Assembly: GCA_934630515.1 (NCBI GenBank) | Contig: CAKTVV010000001.1 | Coordinates: forward strand, 186,001 to 250,000 | Reading direction: 5' to 3' | DNA: 64,000 nucleotides | From: an uncultured Eubacteriales bacterium | GTDB taxonomy: Bacteria > Bacillota > Clostridia > Oscillospirales > Acutalibacteraceae | Shown: positions 30,873 through 38,407 of the stretch, piece by piece | Layout of the letters: every line of letters starts with the position of its first letter | How positions within the stretch are numbered: the stretch's first letter is position 1 | Notes under the pieces: model-generated | Databases searched by the model: none | Seen by the model: only the letters and a program-made list of their open reading frames with translations | Told to the model about the DNA's origin: nothing | Position numbers and translations under genes: made by a program

Positions 30873-33307
30873 TGCGCCGCACCTCCCTTCGCCGCCGCAT
30901 AGGATTTATTCTGAAACTCCAGCAGCGACTCGTGGTAACCGGCGTCCTCCTCTGCCCGGATCTCCCGGATGTCCCGGTATTTCAGATAGACCAGGCGCAC
31001 ATCTCCGGACTGGATAAAGGCCTTGTCCCGATTGTTGATGGTGCCCTCCTCATAGGTGGGATAGTTCTCCGAACCGATATAGATATACCCGTCCGCATGG
31101 TCATAGGCATTGTAGAAGCGCACGATCTCGCCGTCCCGGAGCTGTCCGGCGCTCTGGGTATATTCCGCCGCCGTGGGCAGTGCCACCGTCACCGTGCGCC
31201 CGCCCAGATCGGACACTACCTGCCCGCTCTTGTTCAGCAGCTCCAGATGAAACACCGTGCTGCCGTCCGCCGTCAGCCAGCCGGTCGTCTCCCGGGGGCT
31301 GACCTCGGCCGCCGGCGTTTCCTCCGTCAGACGCCATCCCTGCAGATCGCTGAAGAAATCCCGGTCATCCAGCGTTTTCTGCTGGATGCTGATCTTCACC
31401 TCTCCCTTGGAGGAGGCGACCGTGAACTCCTTCTGCAGCGGCGCATCCGCCGTCACCATCGTTCCCTCGACGATGAACTCCGCCAGACGGGACTGATTGT
31501 AGCCCACGATCCTGGAGCCGCTGGCATACAGATAATTGTAAGGCCGGGTGATGACCAGCGATACATACCGCACCTGTGTCGCCTGCTGCGCTGCGGTCAG
31601 CCCGTAGGTCAGCGTTTCCTGCACCGGCAGACCGGTGCTGTGGTCGGGTATGTAGCTGCCGGCGGCATCCGTGGTGTATTTTTCTCCGCCGCTGGTATAC
31701 AGCAAGCTCTCATTCTTGAAGAGATCGGCATGGTTCGCCGAGGCGTAGAACTGCACCCCGCCCACACTGTAGGAAAGATCCCCGTTGCGGGCGAAGCTGT
31801 CCAGCCGCAGCTGCGTCACCCGGCACAGGCCGCCAAGATCGTAGGTCAGCACGATCCACGGCGTATCGTAAGCCAGCTCGTCCACCTTGGAGCCATGCAC
31901 GGCAAAAACCGTGCGCCGATCATTCAATCCATCGGTCAGGCAGGCAAGGTTGGTGACATTCCGCAGCGAGGCGGCTCCCGTAAAATTTCCGGTGTTGCCG
32001 GAGCCGGCGGCACCGTCGGCGCTGAGCGCCGTTTTGTTGTCGATCCCCCGGGCGCTGATCTGCAGCATCTGCACCGGCGTCTTGCCCCGGATCAGACTGT
32101 GGACATAATGCTCTACGCTGCCGGTATAGCTGCCGTATACGCCCAGCTCCGCCACGGTGACCGCATCACCGTCCAGACTCACGGCGTCAAAGCCCACATA
32201 TCGGCCGGATACGCCGCTGATGGATACATAGCCGCCCTGCGCCTGTCCGTTCAGCACCGCAAACGCCGCTAAATGGATATCGGAAAACAGAGCGTCCCGG
32301 CTGTCGGCCGCATACACCCGGAAATACTGCAGCCCTGCCCCGCTCTCGGCGCAGCCGCCCACCAGCAGCACGCCGGTGAGGGCAGCCGTGCCCCGCAGAT
32401 CGTAGACCGGCCGGTTGCTGTCGGAGCGGGTATAGGTCACCACGTCCTCCGCCGCCGTCCAGCTGACCTGTCCGTCGGTGAGCAGCGCCGCCTCGCCGGT
32501 GTAGTCGGTCAACCCCTCCAGCACCAGCCGCCCGTCGTAAGGCTTATCCTGCACGGCGGCACCCGCCAGCAGATTGTCCTGAGCGCCGACGGCGGCGGCC
32601 ATGGACGCCGCATCAGTCAGGGGCGTATAGTCGTCCACCGCCAAGCTGCCGTAAGCCCCCAACTCACCGACACGGGCGAGACTGTAGGCGCCGCCCACCA
32701 GCTTAAAGCCCACATACCGGGCTGAGAGCGGCTGCTCTAATGTGAACAGCTGGCAGATCCCCGGCGTCTGGGAATTGTCGCACGCCGTCACCAGAGAATC
32801 GGCAGAGAACAGCGCTTCCTGCGTGTCTGCCGCATAGATCTCGTAATACACGATGTGCTTATTGTTGATCTGCGTTCCTGCATAACTGAAATTCGTGCTG
32901 TCATTCGCCGAACCGGCGACCAGAAATTGCCGCAGCTCCGACCGTCCCGCCAGCCGGAAGCTCAGCGTACACCAGCCGGCAGCACCGTTCCAGGGCGTCC
33001 CGTCGCTGCGGGCGGCGGTGCCGCCGGTGGGAAACTCCGCCTTCAGCTCTCCGTCGGCGGCATCGCTGTTCACCCCCGGGATCACCCCATCCAGCGCCCG
33101 CTCCAGATGGGCGCCGGCACCGGCGGCGTTCAACAGCTGCGCCGTAGCCAGCCGATTGTCGCCGGCGGCGGGCAGCAGATGGCCATTCGCCGTTGTCAGC
33201 TGCGTCGGCGCCAGCTCCGCCGATGCCGGGAACGCCGCACAAAATGCGGCGACCGCCACCGACAGCACCGCCGCTGCCGCCATACACGCCAGTAGCTTTT
33301 GCTTCAT
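30869..33307 (-). CDS. Secreted protein with multiple F5/8 type C (discoidin-like) modules
   Basis: An 812-residue exported protein. A signal peptide (KLLACMAAAAVLSVAVAAFC, cleavage near SAE) is followed by three similar beta-sandwich modules, each with a ligand-loop pattern and a closing motif such as ARVGELGAYGS, VTVAELGVYGS and SRLAEFIVEG. The third begins YVHSLIRGKTPVQ, echoing YASLIRGKQAYSG in the GH26-like protein. No catalytic domain or anchor was recognised. Its stop overlaps the next gene's ATG by four bases (ATGA), so both proteins are probably made together, one as a carbohydrate-binding partner. First gene of the pair. Confidence 0.75.
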   Translation of the reverse strand: MKQKLLACMAAAAVLSVAVAAFCAAFPASAELAPTQLTTANGHLLPAAGDNRLATAQLLNAAGAGAHLERALDGVIPGVNSDAADGELKAEFPTGGTAARSDGTPWNGAAGWCTLSFRLAGRSELRQFLVAGSANDSTNFSYAGTQINNKHIVYYEIYAADTQEALFSADSLVTACDNSQTPGICQLFTLEQPLSARYVGFKLVGGAYSLARVGELGAYGSLAVDDYTPLTDAASMAAAVGAQDNLLAGAAVQDKPYDGRLVLEGLTDYTGEAALLTDGQVSWTAAEDVVTYTRSDSNRPVYDLRGTAALTGVLLVGGCAESGAGLQYFRVYAADSRDALFSDIHLAAFAVLNGQAQGGYVSISGVSGRYVGFDAVSLDGDAVTVAELGVYGSYTGSVEHYVHSLIRGKTPVQMLQISARGIDNKTALSADGAAGSGNTGNFTGAASLRNVTNLACLTDGLNDRRTVFAVHGSKVDELAYDTPWIVLTYDLGGLCRVTQLRLDSFARNGDLSYSVGGVQFYASANHADLFKNESLLYTSGGEKYTTDAAGSYIPDHSTGLPVQETLTYGLTAAQQATQVRYVSLVITRPYNYLYASGSRIVGYNQSRLAEFIVEGTMVTADAPLQKEFTVASSKGEVKISIQQKTLDDRDFFSDLQGWRLTEETPAAEVSPRETTGWLTADGSTVFHLELLNKSGQVVSDLGGRTVTVALPTAAEYTQSAGQLRDGEIVRFYNAYDHADGYIYIGSENYPTYEEGTINNRDKAFIQSGDVRLVYLKYRDIREIRAEEDAGYHESLLEFQNKSYAAAKGGAAQ

Positions 33308-33405
33308 ACCGTTTCTCCCCCTTAACTCTACTCCAAATTACCGCACTGCCCCCGCCGAAGCGCTCCCTCACCTGACGCTCCGAAAAGGACAATACCGCAA
33401 GGCTT

Positions 33406-33434
33406 ATCCTATCACATGATGGTAGGATATGCAA
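33406..33434 (-). promoter_or_regulatory. Promoter of the F5/8C-GH26 operon
   Basis: Minus-strand TTGCAT (33429-33434), 17-base spacer, TAGGAT (33406-33411), 99 bases upstream of the start codon. Confidence 0.6.
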
Positions 33435-33444
33435 GAATTTTTTC

Positions 33445-33474
33445 TAATTTATACAGTAAAATGGCGATAAATTA
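33445..33474. promoter_or_regulatory. AT-rich inverted repeat, possible operator
   Basis: TAATTTAT (33445-33452) and ATAAATTA (33467-33474) form a perfect 8-bp inverted repeat with a 14-base spacer, just upstream of the operon promoter and between divergent genes. It could bind a regulator of either. No family assigned. Confidence 0.35.
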
Positions 33475-33519
33475 TAATTTTTTGGGCGTTACAATCAATT
33501 TTAGACCCTGCGAATCGGC

Positions 33520-33548
33520 TTGCAAATTGTCGAAAGCTGTGGTATACT
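33520..33548 (+). promoter_or_regulatory. Promoter of the glycosyltransferase-plsY pair
   Basis: TTGCAA (33520-33525), 17-base spacer, TATACT (33543-33548). The leader to the start codon is about 65 bases and ends with CGGAGG. Confidence 0.7.
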
Positions 33549-33618
33549 GACGACGTACAGAGCGGATCCTCCACACTTCGACAAGATTCGCCGGAAGAAA
33601 TCAACGGAGGTATTGCGT

Positions 33619-34725
33619 ATGAAACTGCTGATCCTGAGCTGCGGCACCGGACAGGGACACAACAGCGCCGCCCGGGCGGTGGAGGAGGCATGCCGGCGGC
33701 GGCAGATCGACTGCGTGACCGCCGACCCGCTGTCCTTCGGACATAAAAAGGCCGCCCGGGTGGTGGCAGCCACCTACAACGGCATCATCAAGAATACCCC
33801 CCGGGCGTTTGGGGTCATTTATAAGGCGGGGGATCTGTTCAGCTCCACCCGGCTGCGGTCACCGGTCTATTTCGCCAACACCCTGTATGCCCGGACCATG
33901 GGCGAATACATCCGGGAAAACGGCTTCACAGCAATCGTCAGCACCCATTTGTTTGCCATGGAGGCGCTGACCCGCCTGCGGAAGACCGGAGAGCTGGCGA
34001 TCCCCTGCTACGGGGTGCTGACCGATTACACCTGCATCCCGTTTCTGGCGGAAACGGAACTGGACGGTTATTTCATTCCCCATGAGGCGCTGTGCAGCGA
34101 GCTGACGGACAAGGGCATGGCGGCGGAGCGGCTGATCCCCACCGGCATCCCGGTGCGGCAGGCATTCGCCTGCCATACCGCCCGCCGGGAGGCCCGGCAG
34201 CGGCTGGGGCTGCCCGCCGATCGCCCGGTAGTGCTGGTGATGAGCGGCGGCGTGGGCTGCGGCCATCTGGCGGAGCTGTGCGAGGCGCTGCTGGCGCAGG
34301 CGGACGGTCCGTTCACCGCCTGCGTGCTGACCGGGCGCAACCGCACGCTCAAGCAGGAGCTGGACACCCGGTTCGGCACCGACGGATGCGTGCGTACCGT
34401 GGCGTTCACCGATGAGGTGCCGCTGTATATGAACGCCGCCGACGCCACCATCACCAAGCCCGGCGGGCTGAGCAGCACCGAGGCGGCGGTCGCCAATACC
34501 CCGCTGGTGCATCTGCTGGCATTTGACGGCTGCGAAACGAAAAATGCCGCTTTTTTTGCCGATCGGGGCTTATCCCTGCGAGCGGCGAATGCGCAGGAGG
34601 CAGCCGCCTGCGCCTTTCGGCTCATCCACAGCCCGGCGGATGCCGCCGCCATGCAGGAGCGGCAGCGGCTGGCGATCCATCCGGATGCCGCTGACCGGAT
34701 CGTGACGGAGGTGCTGACCCGATGA
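33619..34725 (+). CDS. Diacylglycerol glycosyltransferase (MGDG synthase/UgtP-like, GT28)
   Basis: A 368-residue GT-B glycosyltransferase of the MGDG synthase/UgtP type, which adds a hexose to diacylglycerol to make membrane glycolipid and lipoteichoic-acid anchor. N-terminal LILSCGTGQGHNSAARAVEE, the mid-protein loop VVLVMSGGVGCGHL, and the donor-binding DATITKPGGLSSTEA (near residue 280) are diagnostic. ATG 33619 follows CGGAGG; an upstream in-frame extension overlaps the promoter. It overlaps plsY by four bases, coupling glycolipid and phospholipid synthesis. MurG is a distant relative but lacks this N-terminus. Confidence 0.88.
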   Translation: MKLLILSCGTGQGHNSAARAVEEACRRRQIDCVTADPLSFGHKKAARVVAATYNGIIKNTPRAFGVIYKAGDLFSSTRLRSPVYFANTLYARTMGEYIRENGFTAIVSTHLFAMEALTRLRKTGELAIPCYGVLTDYTCIPFLAETELDGYFIPHEALCSELTDKGMAAERLIPTGIPVRQAFACHTARREARQRLGLPADRPVVLVMSGGVGCGHLAELCEALLAQADGPFTACVLTGRNRTLKQELDTRFGTDGCVRTVAFTDEVPLYMNAADATITKPGGLSSTEAAVANTPLVHLLAFDGCETKNAAFFADRGLSLRAANAQEAAACAFRLIHSPADAAAMQERQRLAIHPDAADRIVTEVLTR

Positions 34726-35357
34726 ATGTGCTGCTGTGGTCCGTTTGGATCGGGGGCAGCTTTCTGCTGGGCAGCGTGATGTTCTGCCGGGCGATCCCCC
34801 GGCTGCTCACCGGGCAGGATGTGACCGCCCTCAGCGACGACGGCAACCCCGGTGCCGCCAACGTATTCATTCACTGCGGCGTGCCTATGGGGCTGCTGTG
34901 TCTGGCGCTGGATCTCGCCAAGGGATTTCTGCCGGTATACTGGGGGATGCGGGTGCTGGACTGGCAGCTGCTGCCCTTTGCCGCCGTGCTGGCGGCGCCG
35001 ACGCTGGGACACGCTCTGGCGCCGCTGAACCGATTCCACGGGGGCAAATGTATCGCCACCGCTTTCGGCGTGCTGCTGGGGCTGATCCCCACCAGCTATA
35101 TCGTGCTGGTGCTGGCGGGGCTGTATATCTTTTTCTCGGTGGCGGTGAAGATCTCCCCCAACCGCTACCGGAGTATGCTGACCTTTCTGCTGTTTGGCAG
35201 CGTGTGCGCCGTCCATTTTCTCCGGGCGGGACAATATTCGCTGGCGCTGGGCGGCTGTCTGGTGGCAGCGATCGCCTTTCTGCGCCACACCCGGTATTTC
35301 AGCACAGTCCCCGCTGACGAGCCGAAGCCTGCCCTGCGCCGCCGCCGAGCGGAGTAA
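34722..35357 (+). CDS. plsY: Glycerol-3-phosphate acyltransferase PlsY
   Basis: A 211-residue membrane protein that acylates glycerol-3-phosphate from acyl-phosphate, the first step of phospholipid synthesis. The three conserved motifs are visible: GNPGAANVF near residue 42, DLAKGFLPVYWG near 66, and GHALAPLNRFHGGKCIATAF near 94. Hydrophobic helices surround them. Usual lengths are about 200. The start ATG overlaps the glycosyltransferase stop (ATGA). A basic C-terminal tail (KPALRRRRAE) is extra. PduL nearby could supply acyl-phosphates in principle, but PlsX is the normal source. Confidence 0.9.
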   Translation: MNVLLWSVWIGGSFLLGSVMFCRAIPRLLTGQDVTALSDDGNPGAANVFIHCGVPMGLLCLALDLAKGFLPVYWGMRVLDWQLLPFAAVLAAPTLGHALAPLNRFHGGKCIATAFGVLLGLIPTSYIVLVLAGLYIFFSVAVKISPNRYRSMLTFLLFGSVCAVHFLRAGQYSLALGGCLVAAIAFLRHTRYFSTVPADEPKPALRRRRAE

Positions 35358-35438
35358 GAGCCAACCGTCCCGACATGGGCGCCGCAGTATGGAATACGAT
35401 CGCTAACCCCGGAGCGGCACCCTATATGCGTCTTATCC

Positions 35439-35470
35439 GGGACTTGCCCATGACCGGGCAAGTCCCTTTG
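35439..35470 (+). terminator. Hairpin terminator after plsY
   Basis: An 11-bp perfect stem (GGGACTTGCCC with its complement) is followed by TTTGG. It has a short T-run, so efficiency is uncertain. Confidence 0.6.
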
Positions 35471-35534
35471 GAAAGCTCTCGCCACGGTTCGACCAAATCC
35501 CCCTGAAATTGCTAAAAAGGGAATTTTGCCGCTC

Positions 35535-35563
35535 TTGACAGCGGAAACACCGCATGATACAAT
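35535..35563 (+). promoter_or_regulatory. Consensus promoter of the basic-tailed small protein
   Basis: TTGACA (35535-35540), 17-base spacer, TACAAT (35558-35563). This is among the strongest promoters in the window and predicts high expression. Confidence 0.85.
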
Positions 35564-35611
35564 ACCTACAGAGCTATATTCCACATCGATTGTTTAAGGA
35601 GGTCCTTGTAT

Positions 35612-35947
35612 ATGGCGATCACCAAAAAGCAGAAAGAGCTGGATGAGCTGAAATGGCTGAAAAGCGAGGAAATGGGTCAGGACGCCTGCGGCACATTTGA
35701 TTACTGTGCGGCATGCGACAAGACGCTGGAGAACCCCTGTGACAAGGCATATCGCAAGACCCACACCCGCCCCAAAGCCAAAAAGGCGGCAGAGCCTGAG
35801 AAAAAGCCCGCCACCCGCCGTACCGCCAAAAAAGAGACAGCGGTCAAAGCACCGGCAGCAGCCGTAACCCAAGCGGAGCCGAAGAAGCCCGCTGCCAAAA
35901 AGACAGCTGCCAAAAAAGCGACGAAAAAAGAAAGCGAAAAGCCGTAA
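35612..35947 (+). CDS. Small Cys-motif protein with histone-like Lys/Ala tail
   Basis: A 111-residue protein I do not recognise. Residues 1-50 are a compact region (MAITKKQKELDELKWLKSEE) with four cysteines in CGTFDYCAACDKTLENPC, possibly metal-binding. Residues 55-111 are low-complexity and very basic (KKPATRRTAKKE, KKPAAKKTAAKKATKKES), like histone H1 or bacterial Hc1/Alg-P tails that bind nucleic acid. ATG 35612 follows AAGGAGG at 9 bases; a TTG two codons earlier is less likely. It is a single gene with a consensus promoter and terminator. A nucleic-acid-associated role is inference from composition only. Confidence 0.75.
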   Translation: MAITKKQKELDELKWLKSEEMGQDACGTFDYCAACDKTLENPCDKAYRKTHTRPKAKKAAEPEKKPATRRTAKKETAVKAPAAAVTQAEPKKPAAKKTAAKKATKKESEKP

Positions 35948-36056
35948 CCGGATTTCAAAGTGTGTCGGACAACGGCGGATTTTCGGTTGGTTTCTGCAAA
36001 AACAATCAGAAATCCATAGGCGTTCCCGGCGCCGTGATGCAAAAAGGCATAAACAC

Positions 36057-36096
36057 AGCAGCAGACTCCGAAAATCGGAGCCTGCTGCTTTATTTT
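36057..36096 (+). terminator. Terminator of the basic-tailed small protein
   Basis: A 15-bp stem with one mismatch (AGCAGCAG-A-CTCCGA with its partner) and AAA loop is followed by TTATTTTTG on the plus strand. It lies between convergent genes. Confidence 0.9.
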
Positions 36097-36155
36097 TGTC
36101 CGAAAGCGCCCCAGCCGCCGCAAGAGCCCGCTGCCGCCCGGAGCCTTTCTGCCGA

Positions 36156-36611
36156 CTATTCGTTTTCCCCTTGCAGCAGCGCCGCCAGTGCCGCCGCAAA
36201 CGCCTCGTCCTGCGCTTTGGTACGGGGCGGCGGTCCTTTCGTGCGATGACCCGCCCGCCGCAGCTTCTTTCCGATATACCGAGCGTATAGAAGCTCATCG
36301 ATATTGTTGTTCGTATACAAAATACCGTTCTGATGCACCGGCTGCGCCCCTTTTGCCAAACACATAGCTGCCAGCCCGTAATCCTGCGTCACCACAATAT
36401 CCCCCGGCGTCACCAAATTCACCAGCCGCAGATCCACACTATCGGCGCCCTTATCCACCATGACGGTACGGGCGCCGGGGCGCTCCAGCCGATGGGCGGT
36501 ATCGCACAGGAGGATCACCGGCACCCCGGCAGCCGCTGCCAGCTGCAGCGTAATATCCACCACCGGACAGGCGTCGGCATCCACCAAAATTTTGCGTATC
36601 GGATCGGTCAC
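36156..36611 (-). CDS. DUF188 (YaiI/YqxD) family protein
   Basis: A 151-residue protein of the UPF0178/DUF188 family. Diagnostic motifs: ILVDADACPVVDITLQLA at the N-terminus, VMVDKGADSVDLRLVNLV, GDIVVTQDYGLAAMCLAKGA, and NGILYTNNNIDELLYARYIGKK. The PIN-like arrangement of acidic residues (DADA, DKGADSVD, TQDYG) suggests a nuclease, but function is not established. I place the start at GTG 36611 because the domain begins there, the length then matches the family and GGGAGGGG precedes it. It is transcribed alone from a consensus promoter. Confidence 0.88.
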   Translation of the reverse strand: MTDPIRKILVDADACPVVDITLQLAAAAGVPVILLCDTAHRLERPGARTVMVDKGADSVDLRLVNLVTPGDIVVTQDYGLAAMCLAKGAQPVHQNGILYTNNNIDELLYARYIGKKLRRAGHRTKGPPPRTKAQDEAFAAALAALLQGENE

Positions 36612-36632
36612 GGCACTCCCCTCCCTTGCTCC

Positions 36633-36661
36633 ATTGTACCGGGGTGCCGGAAAAATGTCAA
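36633..36661 (-). promoter_or_regulatory. Consensus promoter of the DUF188 gene
   Basis: Minus-strand TTGACA (36656-36661), 17-base spacer, TACAAT (36633-36638). The rest of 36662-36829 shows no gene that I can support. Confidence 0.8.
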
Positions 36662-36829
36662 GCCCAGCGCCGATCCGTTCCGTCGCTTCCAGTCGATTTT
36701 CCGCCACCCCCATCGGGATGACCCTTTCCCCCATACCGCCATACGGCCGGGCACCGCCCCGATAGCCATACACACCCACTCGTACAGCTCGGAGGGTGAC
36801 GCTATGCGCTTTGCGTACCGCTCGGGGCG

Positions 36830-37513
36830 CTACTCGTTCAGCCGCTGCCGCAGCTGGGTCAGCAGCGCCTTTTCCCGGCGGGAGACCTGCACCTGCGTCA
36901 TGCCCAGACGATCAGCGATGACCTGCTGGGTCTGGTGAGCGCTGTAGCGCAGCCGCAGCAGCAGCCGATCCCGGGGCTCCAGCTCCGCCAGCAGCTGCTG
37001 CACCGCCAGCCGGTCGGTGATCTGCTCCTCCGGCGAGTCGGTGGGAAGATCCAGCTGCCGCTCCTCCCCCTCCTCCTCGTCGGCGGTGAGGGAAACGGCG
37101 GGCAATCCGGCGGTGATGGCTTGCGCCGCCACGGCAGGCTCCACCTGAAGCGCCGCCGCCAGCTCCTCCACCGTAGGCTCCCGCCCCAGCTCCAGCAGCA
37201 GCCGCTCCCGGGTGCGGGTCGCCCGCAGCGACAGCTCCCGCAGAGAGCGGCTGACCTTCACCGTGCCGCCCTCCCGGAACAGGCGGCGCATCTCCCCCAA
37301 GATCACCGGCACCGCATAGGTGGAAAACTGCAGACCCCGCTCCGGTTCAAAGCCGTCCGCCGCCTTGATCAGTCCCAGACACCCGGCCTGATACAGATCG
37401 TCGTATTCGATGCCCCGGCCGTGAAAGCGCCGGGCGCAGGCATGCACCAGCCCCAGATTGCGGCAGATGAACGCCTCCCGTGCGGCGGTACCGGCCTCTG
37501 CGACCGGCATCAT
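36830..37513 (-). CDS. sigF: Sporulation sigma factor F
   Basis: A 227-residue sigma-70 family factor, the forespore-specific sigma-F. Region 2 is visible as NLGLVHACARRFHGRGIEYD, LYQAGCLGLIKAADGFEPER and QFSTYAVPVILGEMRRLFRE; region 3 as REPTVEELAAALQV; region 4 as LAELEPRDRLLLRLRYSAHQTQQVIADRLGMTQVQVSRREK. Identity as SigF rather than SigG comes from its position as third gene of the spoIIA operon. Its ATG overlaps the spoIIAB stop by four bases. No terminator was found directly downstream. Confidence 0.93.
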   Translation of the reverse strand: MMPVAEAGTAAREAFICRNLGLVHACARRFHGRGIEYDDLYQAGCLGLIKAADGFEPERGLQFSTYAVPVILGEMRRLFREGGTVKVSRSLRELSLRATRTRERLLLELGREPTVEELAAALQVEPAVAAQAITAGLPAVSLTADEEEGEERQLDLPTDSPEEQITDRLAVQQLLAELEPRDRLLLRLRYSAHQTQQVIADRLGMTQVQVSRREKALLTQLRQRLNE

Positions 37514-37953
37514 GCACCGCCTTTCACCCGGAGGGATATGTATTTTTCCATGGTGACCGTGGTCCCCTTGCCGGGGACAGAACGCACCCGCAGCTTATCC
37601 GTAAAGCTCTGCATCACCGAAAAGCCCAATCCGGAGCGCTCCTCGCCGCCGGTGGTATACAGCGGCTCCATCGCCTGCTCCACATCCGGAATACCGCAGC
37701 CCTTGTCCCGCACCCGCACCCAGACGCAGCCGTTGTCGTACAGCTTCACCGTGAGGGTGATGCTACCCAGACTGTTGGGATAGGCGTGGACGATGGCATT
37801 GGTCACCGCCTCGGATACGGCGGTGCGCAGATCCGCCAGCTCGTCCACCGCCGGATCCAGCTGGGCGGCAAACGCCGCCACCGCCGCCCGGGCAAAGCCC
37901 TCGTTAGCGGAGCGGCTGAGAAAGGTCAGCCGCATTTCATTGATCGATTTCAT
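37510..37953 (-). CDS. spoIIAB: Anti-sigma F factor and kinase SpoIIAB
   Basis: A 147-residue GHKL-type serine kinase that binds SigF and phosphorylates SpoIIAA. Motifs: LRTAVSEAVTNAIVHAYPN (N box) near residue 50, RVRDKGCGIPDVEQAMEP (G1 box), and GEERSGLGFSVMQSFTD (G2 box). Length matches the family. ATG 37953 follows AAGGAGGAG. It overlaps spoIIAA by 17 bases and sigF by 4, the tight coupling expected for a stoichiometric switch. Confidence 0.95.
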   Translation of the reverse strand: MKSINEMRLTFLSRSANEGFARAAVAAFAAQLDPAVDELADLRTAVSEAVTNAIVHAYPNSLGSITLTVKLYDNGCVWVRVRDKGCGIPDVEQAMEPLYTTGGEERSGLGFSVMQSFTDKLRVRSVPGKGTTVTMEKYISLRVKGGA

Positions 37954-38278
37954 GATGATCTCCTCCTTTTTGATCTTCCCAGATGGGCAGCTTATCCAAT
38001 CCGGCTAAACGGATCATGCGCTCCAGCCGGGGGCTGGCGCCGGTGACGACGATCGTACCGCCCAACGAGCGCAGCAGCCGATACCGCCCCATGATCAGCC
38101 CCACGCCGGAGCTGTCCATAAAGGTCAGCCCGGAAAAATCCAGCTCCAGCCGCCGCACCCGATGGCGCAGCACCGCCTCGTCGATGGCCTCCCGGATCTC
38201 CCCCGCTCCGTGGTGATCCAGCTCTCCCACCAGCCGGGCGGTCACCTGCCCCTCCCGACGGTTCAATTCCACCTGCAT
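37937..38278 (-). CDS. spoIIAA: Anti-anti-sigma factor SpoIIAA
   Basis: A 113-residue STAS-domain protein that releases SigF by binding SpoIIAB when unphosphorylated. The core LELDFSGLTFMDSSGVGLIMGRY contains the phosphorylatable serine in MDSSG (around residue 57; key block split here as FMDSSGVGLIMGRY). N-terminal GELDHHGAGEIREAIDEAV is also typical. It heads the operon. In Bacillus the operon is driven by SigH; I could not identify a clear SigH promoter in the 40 bases before the upstream terminator. Confidence 0.95.
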   Translation of the reverse strand: MQVELNRREGQVTARLVGELDHHGAGEIREAIDEAVLRHRVRRLELDFSGLTFMDSSGVGLIMGRYRLLRSLGGTIVVTGASPRLERMIRLAGLDKLPIWEDQKGGDHHEIDQ

Positions 38279-38315
38279 GCTATTGTCATCCTTTCCTTAC
38301 ACTGGTTGCCAAAAG

Positions 38316-38347
38316 AAAAAAGCCTCTATCCAATAGGATAGAGGCTT
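38316..38347 (-). terminator. Terminator of the asnS-asnA-ispDF operon
   Basis: A 12-bp perfect stem (AAGCCTCTATCC with its complement) and AATA loop are followed on the minus strand by TTTTTCTTTT, 60 bases after the ispDF stop and just upstream of spoIIAA. Confidence 0.92.
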
Positions 38348-38407
38348 TGTCCGGATTTTGCACGAAAATCCCGCCGTCGTTATCGGTCTTTTTTTGTCAA
38401 AAACGGG

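Noticed and set aside
36662..36829. Gene downstream of sigF (for example a spoVA gene)
   Set aside because: No frame in this stretch resembles any sporulation protein and the available frames lack ribosome sites.
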